A DNA stretch of 64,000 nt from Pseudomonas poae (GCF_001439785.1 NZ_JYLI01000008.1:124001-188000); one strand, 5' to 3'. Counted from the stretch's first letter, positions 16,958-26,627 are shown. The notes: generated by a model not told the origin, from the letters alone. Numbers and translations are program-made.

Positions 16958-16990
16958 TTGTCATTTAACTGTCTTGCGCCGCATTAGATA
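16958..16990 (+). promoter_or_regulatory. Pho box facing the PF03640 gene
   Basis: TTGTCAT (16958-16964), TTAA, and CTGTCTT (16969-16975) form a Pho box on the plus strand. TAGATA (16985-16990) follows 9 bases later as a candidate -10. It would drive the gene starting at 17100. The box overlaps the phoB leader. Confidence 0.6.
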
Positions 16991-17016
16991 ACGGAATTAT
17001 TGCAGTCGTGTGACAG
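16985..17016 (-). promoter_or_regulatory. Pho box and -10 of phoB
   Basis: On the minus strand, CTGTCAC (17016-17010), ACGA and CTGCAAT (17005-16999) form a Pho box. TATCTA (16990-16985) follows 8 bases later as -10. It would give autoinduction of phoB. The -10 hexamer is the same 6 bp as that of the plus-strand promoter, read on the other strand. Confidence 0.65.
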
Positions 17017-17099
17017 TAATTTCGCCGCTTGGGCAATTCACGGCACTCTGGACTACCCTATGGGTCCGAATCCTGACAACCACGATGAAGAAGGTTCCG

Positions 17100-17477
17100 A
17101 TGACGTACAGCACTGTTTCCTGGAAAGCCCTGCTGGTATCGGCTGCGCTGGCGCTGCCTGGCCTGGCATCCGCAGCAGAGCCTGCAATGACCAAAGACGG
17201 TCTGCTGGTGGACCACAAAGGCCTGACCCTCTACACCTTCGATAAGGATGCCGATGGCAAGTCAGCGTGCAAGGACCAATGCGCAATCAACTGGCCGCCG
17301 CTGAAGGCAGAGTCCACCGATACCAAGGCCGGCGACTGGACGGTCGTCACCCGTGACGATCAGACCAGCCAATGGGCCTACAAGGGCAAGCCGGTGTACA
17401 CGTTCAAGGGCGACACCAAGGCCGGGGAAAAGACCGGTGATGGCAAGGGTGGCGTCTGGCACATCATCAAGCCATGA
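17100..17477 (+). CDS. secreted PF03640 (COG4315) repeat protein
   Basis: This 125-residue protein has a signal peptide (about residues 1-24, ending ASAAEP). Two copies of the family repeat follow: GLTLYTFDKDADGKSACKDQ with CAINWPP, and GKPVYTFKGDTKAGEKTGDG with WHII. Each repeat carries the Y-T-F pattern and one pair of Cys sits between them. Function is unknown; the protein should be periplasmic. I chose the ATG at 17100 because GAAGAAGG precedes it at the right distance; an ATG at 17085 is also in frame. It diverges from phoB and a plus-strand Pho box precedes it, so it may belong to the Pho regulon. Confidence 0.8.
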   Translation: MTYSTVSWKALLVSAALALPGLASAAEPAMTKDGLLVDHKGLTLYTFDKDADGKSACKDQCAINWPPLKAESTDTKAGDWTVVTRDDQTSQWAYKGKPVYTFKGDTKAGEKTGDGKGGVWHIIKP

Positions 17478-17495
17478 TCCTGTGGCGCTGCTGAA

Positions 17496-17563
17496 GCCAT
17501 CGCGGGCAAGCCCGCTCCCACATTTGCAACACATCCTGTGGGAGCGGGCTTGCCCGCGATGGC
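17496..17563. repeat. REP pair, GCGGGCTTGCCCGCGAT variant
   Basis: GCCATCGCGGGCAAGCCCGC and its reverse complement form arms meeting in a short centre. Here the CTCCCACA/TGTGGGAG ends face inward, the opposite of the pairs at 1371 and 9813. It lies between convergent genes (PF03640 gene and ubiA) and may act as a bidirectional terminator. Confidence 0.88.
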
Positions 17564-17575
17564 CTCGATCGTGAA

Positions 17576-18466
17576 TTACCGAACCGCGTAATCCACCACA
17601 ATCCCCACAAAAATCGCCAATCCCGCCCAGTGGTTGTGCAAAAACGCCTTGAAGCATTTCATGCGGTCCCTGTCCCGCGTGTACCAGAACTCCCATGCAA
17701 AACAGCCCGCCGCCGCCAGCAGCCCCAATTGGAACCAGCCGCCCAGTTCGAACCGCGCGCCGGCCAGCAGCAGGCACGCCAGCGACAGGCCTTGCAGAGT
17801 GAGAATGATCACCCGATCGGCATCGCCAAACAGAATCGCCGTGGATTTCACCCCGATCCTCACATCGTCGTCGCGATCGGTCATCGCGTAATAGGTGTCA
17901 TACCCCACCGTCCACAGCAGGTTGGCGATATACAACAGCCAGGCGGTGGCCGGCAGGTGGCCGGTTTCGGCGGTAAACGCCATCGGCATGCCCCAGGAAA
18001 ATGCCGCGCCCAGCACCACCTGCGGGTAATAGGTGTAGCGCTTCATGAACGGGTAGCTTGCCGCCAGCGCCAAGCCGCCGAGGGACAGCAGGATAGTGCT
18101 GGCATTGGTCAGCAGCACCAGCAGGAAACTGATGCCCATCAGCAGCGCAAAAAACACCAGCGCCTCTTTCGAGCTGATTTTGCCGCTGACCAGCGGGCGT
18201 TGCTCGGTGCGCTTCACATGGCCGTCGACCTTGCGATCGGCCCAGTCGTTAATCACGCAGCCGCCCGCCCGGGTGAGCACCACGCCGAGCACGAAAATCA
18301 CGATATTGAGCAGCGACGGCGAGCCCTTGCCGGCGATCCACAGCGCCCACAGCGTCGGCCACAGCAGCAGGTAGATGCCGATGGGCTTGTCCATGCGCGT
18401 CAACTGAATGAAATCCCAGGCCCTGGGGTTCAGGCGATTGAGGGACTTGAGCACACGTTGATACAT
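17576..18466 (-). CDS. ubiA: UbiA 4-hydroxybenzoate octaprenyltransferase
   Basis: This 296-residue integral membrane prenyltransferase has eight to nine helices. Both Asp-rich motifs are present: [20 protein letters not shown] (about residues 71-90) and [12 protein letters not shown] (about 189-200), which bind the Mg-diphosphate of the polyprenyl donor. It attaches the polyprenyl tail to 4-hydroxybenzoate, the second step of ubiquinone synthesis. The ATG at 18466 overlaps the ubiC stop (TGATG); a TTG at 18472 is in frame but less likely. It is translationally coupled to ubiC. Confidence 0.95.
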   Translation of the reverse strand: MYQRVLKSLNRLNPRAWDFIQLTRMDKPIGIYLLLWPTLWALWIAGKGSPSLLNIVIFVLGVVLTRAGGCVINDWADRKVDGHVKRTEQRPLVSGKISSKEALVFFALLMGISFLLVLLTNASTILLSLGGLALAASYPFMKRYTYYPQVVLGAAFSWGMPMAFTAETGHLPATAWLLYIANLLWTVGYDTYYAMTDRDDDVRIGVKSTAILFGDADRVIILTLQGLSLACLLLAGARFELGGWFQLGLLAAAGCFAWEFWYTRDRDRMKCFKAFLHNHWAGLAIFVGIVVDYAVR

Positions 18467-19029
18467 CAGCAACTCTCCGGATGGTCATGCAGCGCCTGCC
18501 AGAAGCCCGGCAGGAAGGTTTCCGCCACTAGCACGCTCAATGCCCCGCGATCAAAGCGCGAGCGGCGTGCCCAAAGCCCTTCGGCCCGGTCCGCCGTGGG
18601 CAGCCACTGACGTGGGTAATGGCAGACCTCGATGGCCTGACGGGTAAACGCTTGGTCACAGAACAACAACTCACCCAGCGAGCGGCTGCCCAGCGCGTCC
18701 ATGTGCAAGCCGTCACCCTGCAACGCACTGCGCGACGCCACGCTGCGGGCGAATACCCACGGCTGGCCGTGCCCGCGCAGGTACACCTCACGCACCCAGC
18801 CCAGTGTGGCCGGTGGCAGGCCCAGCGCAGCGCATTCGTCGTTGCGCAGCGCTTGCCAGCCTTCGACCAGCGGCGTCACGCTGAAAGCGTCGTTGGACAA
18901 CCCCGTCAGCCGCCGCGTGAGCGAGCCTTCGTCGAACAGCCAATCAAGGATCAGGGGCGCGGGTGTGGGGCGCAGAAGGCTCTGGGTCAGCCATTGGCAA
19001 GCATCGGGAAGCGCGGTTGAGTGCGGCAC
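18466..19029 (-). CDS. ubiC: UbiC chorismate pyruvate-lyase
   Basis: This 187-residue protein matches UbiC: an N-terminal WL.DEGSLT-type motif (residues about 29-37), a central [18 protein letters not shown] segment (positions about 80-97) with conserved substrate-binding Arg, and SLGELLF. A C-terminal [19 protein letters not shown] carries the conserved Glu. It cleaves chorismate to 4-hydroxybenzoate and pyruvate, feeding UbiA. It is the first gene of the ubiC-ubiA pair and diverges from the rubredoxin gene. Confidence 0.93.
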   Translation of the reverse strand: MPHSTALPDACQWLTQSLLRPTPAPLILDWLFDEGSLTRRLTGLSNDAFSVTPLVEGWQALRNDECAALGLPPATLGWVREVYLRGHGQPWVFARSVASRSALQGDGLHMDALGSRSLGELLFCDQAFTRQAIEVCHYPRQWLPTADRAEGLWARRSRFDRGALSVLVAETFLPGFWQALHDHPESC

Positions 19030-19223
19030 GGCGAGTCAGTATGGGCAGCAAAAGAGGCGCCGAGCTTACCATGGCGTCCCGACCTTTTGCCGGGCTGAAC
19101 CGGCCGTTTGCGCCGAACATGCTTGCATCCGGCGGCACCTGTCAGTACAAAACGCCCTGAGCCGCGTGGCAATGCGGGATATCGACCGCCGGCCAAAATG
19201 CCTGGACCCTGAGGAAGCAAGTG

Positions 19224-19391
19224 ATGAAGAAGTGGCAATGTGTAGTCTGCGGCCTGATCTACGACGAAAAGGACGGCTGGCCGGATGACGGAATCGCGCC
19301 GGGCACCCTGTGGCAAGACGTCCCGGAAGACTGGCTGTGCCCGGACTGCGGCGTGGGCAAGATGGATTTCGAGATGATCGAAATCGGCTGA
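19224..19391 (+). CDS. rubA: rubredoxin
   Basis: This 55-residue protein has the two iron-binding knuckles CVVCG (C6, C9) and CPDCG (C39, C42), with the invariant Tyr13 and the GIAPGT and DVPEDWLCP segments. It is a cytoplasmic one-electron carrier with a single Fe(Cys)4 centre. GAGGAAG precedes the ATG at a good distance. The reductase gene follows 36 bases later, so the pair forms an NADH-to-rubredoxin electron path. P. aeruginosa has two rubredoxin genes here (from memory); only one is present in this window. Confidence 0.95.
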   Translation: MKKWQCVVCGLIYDEKDGWPDDGIAPGTLWQDVPEDWLCPDCGVGKMDFEMIEIG

Positions 19392-19427
19392 TTCGAAGTT
19401 TCAGAACCGTATTACAAGGAGAAAGGA

Positions 19428-20576
19428 ATGAACGCACCTGTCGTGATCATCGGCACAGGACTGGCCGGTTACAACGTGGCCCGGGAGTTTCGCAAGCTCG
19501 ACAGCGACACGCCTTTGCTGCTGATCACCGCCGATGACGGGCGCTCCTACTCCAAGCCCATGCTCTCCACCGGCTTTGGCAAAAACAAGGAGGCCGATGG
19601 CCTGAGCATGGCTGAACCGGGCGCCATGGCCGAGCAACTCAAGGCCGAAGTGCGCACCCACACTCGCATCAGCGGTATAGACCCGGGCCACAAGCGCCTG
19701 TGGATCGGCGAGGAAGCGGTGGCCTACCGCGACCTGATTCTGGCCTGGGGCGCCGAAACCGTACGCGTGCCGGTCGAAGGCGATGCGGCTGAGCTGATTT
19801 TCCCGATCAACGACCTTGAAGACTACGCCCGCTTTCGCGCCGCAGCTGCGGGCAAACGCCGCGTACTGGTGCTCGGCGCCGGCCTGATCGGTTGCGAGTT
19901 CGCCAACGACCTGATACTCGGTGGCTATGAGATCGACCTGGTGGCGCCGTGCGAACACGTCATGCCGACCCTGCTGCACCCGGCGGCGGCCGCTGCGGTA
20001 CAGGCCGGTCTGGAAGGCCTGGGCGCGCGTTTCCATCTGGGCCCGGTGCTCAACCGCCTGCAACGCACGGCGGAGGGCCTTGAGGCCCACTTGTCGGACG
20101 GCAAGGTGATCCCGTGCGACCTGGTGGTCTCGGCCATCGGCCTGCGCCCGCGCGTCGACCTCGCCGCCGCCGCCGGTCTGCAGATCAACCGTGGAATCAT
20201 GGTGGACCGCCACCTCAAGACTTCACACGCCAATATCTACGCCCTGGGTGACTGCGCCGAGGTCGAGGGTCTGAACCTGCTGTACGTGATGCCCCTCATG
20301 ACCTGCGCCCGCGCCCTGGCCCAGACGCTGGTCGGCAATGCCACGGCGGTCAGCTACGGGCCGATGCCGGTTACGGTAAAAACCCCGGTCTGCCCGCTGG
20401 TGGTCTCGCCACCGCCACGGGGCACCGAAGGCGTGTGGAGCGTCGAAGGCGAGGGCGCCAACATCAAGGCCTTGTGCCGCGACACCAGCGGCCGCCTGCT
20501 GGGCTACGCGCTGACTGGCAGCGCTGTGATGGAAAAACTGGCGCTCAACAAGGAACTCCCGCCTTTGCTGGCGTAA
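19428..20576 (+). CDS. rubredoxin-NAD(+) reductase
   Basis: This 382-residue flavoprotein has an N-terminal FAD dinucleotide fold ([17 protein letters not shown], residues about 5-21). The NAD(P)H fold is [18 protein letters not shown] (about 145-162), and the second FAD motif is [10 protein letters not shown] (about 273-282). A C-terminal interaction domain completes the fold. It reduces rubredoxin with NADH and is homologous to AlkT/RubB. AAGGAGAAAGG sits before the ATG. It is co-oriented with and close to the rubredoxin gene. Confidence 0.93.
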   Translation: MNAPVVIIGTGLAGYNVAREFRKLDSDTPLLLITADDGRSYSKPMLSTGFGKNKEADGLSMAEPGAMAEQLKAEVRTHTRISGIDPGHKRLWIGEEAVAYRDLILAWGAETVRVPVEGDAAELIFPINDLEDYARFRAAAAGKRRVLVLGAGLIGCEFANDLILGGYEIDLVAPCEHVMPTLLHPAAAAAVQAGLEGLGARFHLGPVLNRLQRTAEGLEAHLSDGKVIPCDLVVSAIGLRPRVDLAAAAGLQINRGIMVDRHLKTSHANIYALGDCAEVEGLNLLYVMPLMTCARALAQTLVGNATAVSYGPMPVTVKTPVCPLVVSPPPRGTEGVWSVEGEGANIKALCRDTSGRLLGYALTGSAVMEKLALNKELPPLLA

Positions 20577-20767
20577 ATGCCTGTCGTTCTGTCGGAATAA
20601 GCACGTTTTTGCCCAGAGAAAGGTCGCCGTGAGGCTGGCGCGGCGTCTGTGGGCATGCCATCCTCACTTCCGTCTGCCGCAGAGTAGAGCCTGCGGCGCT
20701 TTGGGCGCCGTTCCGCCAGAGAGCGGCACGGACATAACAACAAAAAACCGTCAAAGAGGCTTCATCT

Positions 20768-21043
20768 ATGCGTAAACCAGAACTCGCAGCCGCCATCGCT
20801 GAAAAAGCGGATCTCACCAAAGAACAGGCCAACCGCGTGCTCAACGCCGTCCTCGAAGAAATCACCGGCGCCCTGCACCGCAAGGACAGCGTCACCCTCG
20901 TTGGCTTCGGCACCTTCCTGCAACGCCACCGCGGCGCCCGCACCGGCAAAAACCCGCAGACCGGCGAGCCGGTTAAGATCAAGGCGAGCAATACCGTGGC
21001 GTTCAAGCCGGGCAAGTCGTTGAAGGACAGTGTTAACCCGTAA
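20768..21043 (+). CDS. HU-family DNA-binding protein
   Basis: This 91-residue protein has HU features: N-terminal MRKPELAAAIAEKADLTKEQ, the GFGTFLQRHRGARTGKNPQT arm region and the C-terminal VAFKPGKSLKD. HU dimers bend and compact DNA as a nucleoid protein. The 191-base upstream gap must hold its promoter; no operator is recognisable. A symmetric terminator separates it from the convergent T6SS immunity gene. In this window it is the last core gene before the T6SS locus. Confidence 0.95.
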   Translation: MRKPELAAAIAEKADLTKEQANRVLNAVLEEITGALHRKDSVTLVGFGTFLQRHRGARTGKNPQTGEPVKIKASNTVAFKPGKSLKDSVNP

Positions 21044-21081
21044 CGGGCAGTACTGCCTCGAAGGGAGGCGGGGTGGTACGG

Positions 21082-21123
21082 AAAAAAATGGGCACGCCGA
21101 CTGGGTTGGGTGCCCATTTTTTT
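21082..21123. terminator. bidirectional terminator between HU gene and T6SS locus
   Basis: AAAAAAATGGGCAC and GTGCCCATTTTTTT are perfect 14-bp inverted arms with a 14-base loop. The poly-A and poly-T flanks let it act on both strands. It marks the left end of the T6SS locus. Confidence 0.93.
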
Positions 21124-21190
21124 GTGAGGTCTCAGCGCTATTCTCGTGTTTCCAGCGTTGCGCGGCCAAACCAGTGTCAATTTGGCGGCC

Positions 21191-21751
21191 TTACGACGTT
21201 TCTATTTCGCTGGAAAAATCAAAGCCAGTCAGTCCCGCCTCTTCAACCCGACGTTTAAACGCAGACGTCACGAATACTCGAGTGAAATCTTCTTCGATCG
21301 AAAACATGTAGTCATCCTTGATATGCGCCGAAATCAACACCACGCGCTCAATCAATAAACCCTTTTTTGCCACGCGGTACACCGATCTCTCTTTATCGAA
21401 GCAACCGGTCATGGCATTTGTAGGGTAGTAACCGGAAAATTGCTTTTTCTGGCTATCTGTTTTCACTGGCAGAACTTGCCCGCGAGGTTTGAGTATGTCG
21501 CTCAGCGCATCCAATGCAGACTCACTGAAAACGAAAAAGGGCCTCAGGGCACTACTGAGATCGAACTGATAATTTTTTTTCCCGGAGTCACTTTTTCTAA
21601 GTTCGAGTGAAACAGGTGAAGGTGGTTTTGTGAAAGCCTGCCAGTTCTGATCCATGGCAAGGGCCATGATGCTGTCTTCATCATCGTTCATGGTCTGGAT
21701 AAATGAACTGTGGTCTCGGACGTTGGATTTCAATAAATAGATACTGCTCAT
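21191..21751 (-). CDS. probable Rhs immunity protein, Imm11-like
   Basis: This 186-residue protein overlaps the end of the rhs gene by 4 bases (ATGA), the standard place for a cognate immunity gene. The C-terminal pattern FVTSAFKRRVEEAGLTGFDF resembles the Imm11 (DUF1629) family, as does the LSDIL...GQVLPV...YYP central part. It has no signal peptide, as expected for protection against a cytoplasmic nuclease. Base composition is visibly more AT-rich than the surrounding T6SS genes, a sign of recent exchange together with the toxin tail. The immunity role is inferred from position; the family match is from pattern memory. Confidence 0.7.
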   Translation of the reverse strand: MSSIYLLKSNVRDHSSFIQTMNDDEDSIMALAMDQNWQAFTKPPSPVSLELRKSDSGKKNYQFDLSSALRPFFVFSESALDALSDILKPRGQVLPVKTDSQKKQFSGYYPTNAMTGCFDKERSVYRVAKKGLLIERVVLISAHIKDDYMFSIEEDFTRVFVTSAFKRRVEEAGLTGFDFSSEIETS

Positions 21752-24700
21752 GGTCCACCCAATATAGTTTTCCAGTCGGAGTCTCTGCTGGCCGAAGACA
21801 ATTTGTCCTTCATGCTCTTTAATTCGGCAAGCACCTCTTTTTTGCCTCCTGCTTTACTGGCGGCGATGATGCGGCTATTGACGGTATCGAGATAGTCGTT
21901 GGGGTGCCTGCCATTGTGCAATATGCCAGGCATGCCATTGGTGTTGTTTTTGTTCGGTAAGAACACACCGTTCTCAGCGCTGTTGATATCTATTTTGTGC
22001 TTTTTAAGAATTTTCCTGGCAGCCGCTGAGCCTTTTGAGGTTTCACCCACGATGTGATGCGCTGCGGAATTCGGAGGTCTGGGAAGCCCCGTCTTCTTTT
22101 TCATTGCAGCCGCCAGCTGACACCCCGTCAGGCCTAGGGGATCGATATAGGAAACAGGGTTCGGTGAGTACTGGTAGAGGTTCAGTCCGCCCATGAGTCC
22201 AATGGGATCTGGAGTAGTAAACCGTCCCACGTCTGGATCGTAAAATCTGAACGTGTTGTAGTGAAGCCCGATTTCCCGGTCCAGATATTGCCCCTGAAAC
22301 CTGAGGTTCTGTTCTTCGATAAAGTAAGCTTCGCGATTCTCAAGCGCGGTGTTGCCCCAGACTTGGTATCTGGCTTGCCAGACAGGGTGCCCGTCAGGCT
22401 CCGTCAATTGTTCCGGCAACCCATTCAAGTCGTTGTGGTAGTAACGGACTTTTTGCTGCTCTTTGGATCCATCCACGCGAGCCAGTGGCTCGTAACCCTC
22501 GTCGGCATACAGGTACAGGGTGGTCTGCTGATGACTGCGCTCTTGTATCAGATGCAGACCATCCCAGTCGAACCGCGTTTGACCTATTAGATACCCTCTG
22601 GGGTCATATACCCTTTTTTCGATGCGACGGCCCAGAGGGTCGTAGAGCATCGACACCACTGTTTCAGTGCTGCCGTTTTGATTGTGCACCTCTATCAAGC
22701 GGTGTTCTGCATCGTATTTGAAACGCTGGAGCGTTCGGCTTCCGCTTCGCTTTTCTATCATCCGACCGAATGCGTCGTAGCGGTAGCGCTTGTCCTGATA
22801 CGTCAATACCTTGTTGTGCACCACCAAGCCAGCGCCTATGTGTGTATTGGAAAGCAGGTTTGCTGCCGCGTCATAGGCGAATGTTTCATGTTGTCCCTGT
22901 CCGCTGTCCTGGCTCGCAATAATTCTGCCCGTGGCGTCGTAGTGAAGGAGTTGTCGAGACGGGCGAGTGGGGTTCTCATCCAGGCGCCCAATCAGGTTAT
23001 TACCCGGATCATATTCAAATTGGCGACTTGTGGTGCCCAAGGAAAGCTTGGGCTGGTCGGCCAATCGCCTCACCCGTGAGCGGATACGACCGCTGCGGTC
23101 ATATTCGCTGCGAGTGAAGACCTGGCCCTGTGTGCGCAGTATTTCTCGATGCAAACGGTCTCGCTCGAAATCACTGATCACCTTCCCGTCCAAGTTGATT
23201 TGATGGAGGTGACCGCTTCCGTAGTAAAGGCGGTTCAGCCAACGGCCATCGGGTAGTTGAGTCTGGACCAGGTTGCCGAGTTCGTCGTAGTGGTGCCGCA
23301 GCCTTCCTGTATCACTCTGCTCCCTGATGAGTTGCCCCAGCGGGTCATATGTGAAGGTGAGCTTTTGTTGCCGCCCCTGATTGTCGGTAAACGTGATGGC
23401 CGTCAGTTGGTCCAGCGGATCGTGGGCGTATTCTGTTTTGCCGTCTTCGGTGATCTTTGCCGTCAGGCGGCCTGCTCTGTCGCGTTCAAGGACGTGATCA
23501 ATTGGCGCTATGGGCGCCGTCGGGACGATATCCAAACCGGTCCCGAAGGGGGCAGGAATACAGGACGCCAAGGTGACGTTGTCGAGCTTGTCGTAGTGGT
23601 AGCGCTTGGCGCTGCCATCGAGATCTTGCTGCTCTATCAGCCGGTTTCCGGCATCCCAGGTAAACCGATAGCTTTCGCCATTCTCATTCGTCAGTACGTA
23701 CAAACGACCATAGTTGTCATAACTGAATCGCACTTGCCGTCCAAGGGCGTCTGTGCGTAGGCGGATCTGCCCTCGTCGGTTGTGCTGATAGTGAGTGGTA
23801 TGCCCTGCCAGGTCCGTATAGGCGGTCAATTGTCCGCTCGAATCACGCCCAAAATGTTCCGTACGACCATCGGGTAATCGAGTGCTGATTAATCGACCTT
23901 GATGGTCATAACTAAACTGCGTGTGCTCTCCAAGTGCGTTTGTGATGGCTTGCAGATAGCCACGGTGGTTGTAGCTCAGGCGCGTTGGGTAACCGGAGCA
24001 ATCTATATGTTCAGCCAGTTGGCCAAGTGGGGTCCAGCGCAGCTTTTTACTTTTTCCAGTGGCATCGATGATCTCGATGACTTGCCCATTCATGTCGTAC
24101 TGGTATCGGGTGATATGCCCAAGAGGATCGGTTTCGCGTATGCAATTACCGCGGCTATCGTAGCGATATTGCCAGCTGTTCCCTGCCGCATCCGTCTCGA
24201 TCAGTGGAAGTGACCAATGCTCCAGCCAAATGGTGGAGTCGGCGCGGCCCAAGGGGTCCAGGCTGCTAATCAGGTTGCCCGACTCGTCATAAACGTATCG
24301 GTATTGACCACCTAGCGGGTCAGTTGCACCGAGTAATTGACGCTCATCGTTCCACTCGAAAAGCCAGGTCTGATCAAGGTTATCGGTGTATTCGGTGATT
24401 TGGTGCAGCGCATCCCATTTGCGAACGCTGACGCGTTGCAGGTTATCGGTAATCCGCGTGATGCCTGCAGCCAAGTCGTAATCAAACTGATACTCGTCAC
24501 CTTCCTCGGTCCAGTGCTTGATGACCCGCCACTCAAGATTGTCAACGAAAGCCCATTGATAGAAGCATCTAAGGCCAGCCGGTAGCTGGTGCTCCACCAT
24601 TCGCCGGCCGGTGTCGTAAGAAAAGCGACGGCGCACCTCGCCCGCACTGTCTCTGACTTCAATCAGGTCGCCGTTTGCGTCATAGTCATAAGTGACCAAC

Positions 24701-26166
24701 ACTTCACGACTTTGGTCAGGGTAAATCCGTTGAACTTGTATCAGCCTGCCCAGGCTACAGGCGAGTTCGATATTTACGCGATCAAAGGAGTTGCGCAGCC
24801 TCCAAAGTTGCCCATCATCACCGTAATCCAGATAGACACTGTTGTTATTGCGATCCCCCAGTTGACTCAGTCGAAGCAAGGAGGACGACGCCGGTGCCGG
24901 CTCAAACAGACGGTACAAACCCTCCATGCTTTCGATCAGCAATTGACCATTGAGATGGCGACGTATGCTCAAGCCTTCTCCAGCACTGAACATCGCCGCA
25001 CCCAGGCTCAGTGAGCCCAAGTTGATGCGTCGTCCCTGCTCATCGGTGTAGATCAGTTGATCGCCACCGTCTGGATGTGGCTGGATTTCAACATCCACTT
25101 CATAGGACACACTCCATCCTGCCCCCAACAGACCATCACGACGTTCATCGCGGCTGTTGTAGAAGCGCTGCCAGACGATAGGCAACAACCCTGGTAATGC
25201 AAAATCCATTTCATTGCTGTCACCCAGCACTTTTGCGCCTGTGGCAGCGTGCACGGGGTTGGGTGAGCCGAGCGCAGCATTGGTCATTGCGCCAATGGCT
25301 TGACTCACAGCGTAAGAGCTGACGCCGCCCAGCAACATGCACGGCAAATTACTCAGTGTTTTGCCCTTGGCACCTTTGAGCATCATCAACGCTTCAATCG
25401 CCAAACCTACGCCAGGAGTTTTCCCGCTGCGAATCTCCTGCACCACCACCGTGCCGCCGCCAATCGTGACATTTGGCGAGATAAGACCCGACGACACCAC
25501 CGTCGCCTCGCACATGCTGCGGTCACCACTGCGTACGGCGGGCTGGCCGTTGACGGTGACCTTATCCGAACCTTCGGCGAGGAGCTGGGGTGGCATTGGC
25601 GGATGACGAGCGCAAAGGACCATATCGGTGAGCGCAGGAATAACGCCTGGTGTGGGCGTGGCAACGGTCGGCCGCCATAGCTGGGAGAAGAAACTCTCTG
25701 CCATGTCCAGAAAGCCAGGTTCTGCTTGTGGTATGGGCTCGGGCTCTGCCGAGTCTGGTTCAAGCTCCGTGCCTGCGGGAGCAACATGCGAGGGGATTGA
25801 GCCTGCAGCGCGTGCAGCGGGGATGCCGTTGACGAACGTGTCTGTCGAGCCCACCGCAATCGTGGCTTCCACCACGGGCGGGAACAGTGCATTGGCGAAG
25901 CTCTCGCACATCTTACTGAGGCCCTTGTCGGCCCCCGTCTTGCTCATGGCCATGCCGACAACTATGCCCACCACCGCGCCGAGGATGCAGCCGCCGATGC
26001 CGGCGGTAGCAATGGTCACCCCCACGGCAGCTGCGACAGCGGCAGTCGCCAGCGCAGTAATCGCTACGTTGGCCGCGACCTCCAGCACCCCGCCAAGGAT
26101 GTCTGCCATCATCGAGGTGTGGGAGAGTGCGTCGCCCATTCGGGCCGCCCATAATGCGTCAGACAT
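21748..26166 (-). CDS. rhs: T6SS Rhs effector with PAAR domain and C-terminal AHH nuclease
   Basis: This 1472-residue effector opens with a prePAAR-like motif (AARMGDALSH, residues 7-16). Hydrophobic helices follow (about 20-75), then a PAAR domain (about 175-245) that caps VgrG. The middle holds many YD repeats (about 420-1290) that form the Rhs cocoon. The core ends with DPIGLMGGLNLYQYSP and YIDPLGL, the autocleavage signature. This would release a tail of about 126 residues. The tail has SAAHHIVGE (His pair about 1370-1371) and GVFLPNKNN, diagnostic of AHH-type HNH nucleases. The Eag chaperone gene upstream should bind the N-terminal helices. Tail and immunity gene are AT-richer than the core. 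Confidence 0.92.
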   Translation of the reverse strand: MSDALWAARMGDALSHTSMMADILGGVLEVAANVAITALATAAVAAAVGVTIATAGIGGCILGAVVGIVVGMAMSKTGADKGLSKMCESFANALFPPVVEATIAVGSTDTFVNGIPAARAAGSIPSHVAPAGTELEPDSAEPEPIPQAEPGFLDMAESFFSQLWRPTVATPTPGVIPALTDMVLCARHPPMPPQLLAEGSDKVTVNGQPAVRSGDRSMCEATVVSSGLISPNVTIGGGTVVVQEIRSGKTPGVGLAIEALMMLKGAKGKTLSNLPCMLLGGVSSYAVSQAIGAMTNAALGSPNPVHAATGAKVLGDSNEMDFALPGLLPIVWQRFYNSRDERRDGLLGAGWSVSYEVDVEIQPHPDGGDQLIYTDEQGRRINLGSLSLGAAMFSAGEGLSIRRHLNGQLLIESMEGLYRLFEPAPASSSLLRLSQLGDRNNNSVYLDYGDDGQLWRLRNSFDRVNIELACSLGRLIQVQRIYPDQSREVLVTYDYDANGDLIEVRDSAGEVRRRFSYDTGRRMVEHQLPAGLRCFYQWAFVDNLEWRVIKHWTEEGDEYQFDYDLAAGITRITDNLQRVSVRKWDALHQITEYTDNLDQTWLFEWNDERQLLGATDPLGGQYRYVYDESGNLISSLDPLGRADSTIWLEHWSLPLIETDAAGNSWQYRYDSRGNCIRETDPLGHITRYQYDMNGQVIEIIDATGKSKKLRWTPLGQLAEHIDCSGYPTRLSYNHRGYLQAITNALGEHTQFSYDHQGRLISTRLPDGRTEHFGRDSSGQLTAYTDLAGHTTHYQHNRRGQIRLRTDALGRQVRFSYDNYGRLYVLTNENGESYRFTWDAGNRLIEQQDLDGSAKRYHYDKLDNVTLASCIPAPFGTGLDIVPTAPIAPIDHVLERDRAGRLTAKITEDGKTEYAHDPLDQLTAITFTDNQGRQQKLTFTYDPLGQLIREQSDTGRLRHHYDELGNLVQTQLPDGRWLNRLYYGSGHLHQINLDGKVISDFERDRLHREILRTQGQVFTRSEYDRSGRIRSRVRRLADQPKLSLGTTSRQFEYDPGNNLIGRLDENPTRPSRQLLHYDATGRIIASQDSGQGQHETFAYDAAANLLSNTHIGAGLVVHNKVLTYQDKRYRYDAFGRMIEKRSGSRTLQRFKYDAEHRLIEVHNQNGSTETVVSMLYDPLGRRIEKRVYDPRGYLIGQTRFDWDGLHLIQERSHQQTTLYLYADEGYEPLARVDGSKEQQKVRYYHNDLNGLPEQLTEPDGHPVWQARYQVWGNTALENREAYFIEEQNLRFQGQYLDREIGLHYNTFRFYDPDVGRFTTPDPIGLMGGLNLYQYSPNPVSYIDPLGLTGCQLAAAMKKKTGLPRPPNSAAHHIVGETSKGSAAARKILKKHKIDINSAENGVFLPNKNNTNGMPGILHNGRHPNDYLDTVNSRIIAASKAGGKKEVLAELKSMKDKLSSASRDSDWKTILGGP

Positions 26167-26178
26167 GCGAGCCGCTCA

Positions 26179-26613
26179 TCAAGAAATAGCGTCAAACGAC
26201 AACGAGTTTTTGATCAACGCCCAATGCGCCGCCTCGGCATCCCCAAGCGTGTCCGCCTTCACATAACTCAAGGCAAGCATCTTGCGGGTGCCCGGAATCA
26301 CTAGTGCCAGTTGATACTGGAACACCTTGTCATTGCCCTTGTTGAACTGGCTGCGCAGTTCGATGCCTTCGACTTCCTGCGCCGCACCCAGGCGCACGTC
26401 GACGCCCGGCTGATAACGCAAATCCTGCACCTGCTTTTCCAGGCGCTGGAGCTGGTCGTTGAAGTTGCTGTGCAGGGTTTCGCCATCGGCCAGCAAACTG
26501 CGGCTGACGATCAGGGAGGTGCCCAGTTCGGGGAACTTGAGGATGTTGATCGTCGCGTCCTGCAACTCGGCGGCCGGCAGTTGAAACTGAAATTCGTTGA
26601 TGCGGTACGTCAT
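26179..26613 (-). CDS. EagR-type T6SS effector chaperone (DUF1795)
   Basis: This 144-residue protein has the DUF1795/DcrB fold pattern: N-terminal YRINEFQFQLP, a GTSLIVSRS strand, a helix with LQRLEKQV, and a C-terminal AEAAHWALIKNSLSF. Eag proteins bind and shield the N-terminal membrane helices of PAAR-Rhs effectors before loading onto VgrG. It sits between vgrG and rhs, 12 bases before the rhs start, exactly where a dedicated Rhs chaperone is expected. It is cytoplasmic and has no signal peptide. Confidence 0.88.
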   Translation of the reverse strand: MTYRINEFQFQLPAAELQDATINILKFPELGTSLIVSRSLLADGETLHSNFNDQLQRLEKQVQDLRYQPGVDVRLGAAQEVEGIELRSQFNKGNDKVFQYQLALVIPGTRKMLALSYVKADTLGDAEAAHWALIKNSLSFDAIS

Positions 26614-26627
26614 GGCAAACAGTCTCG

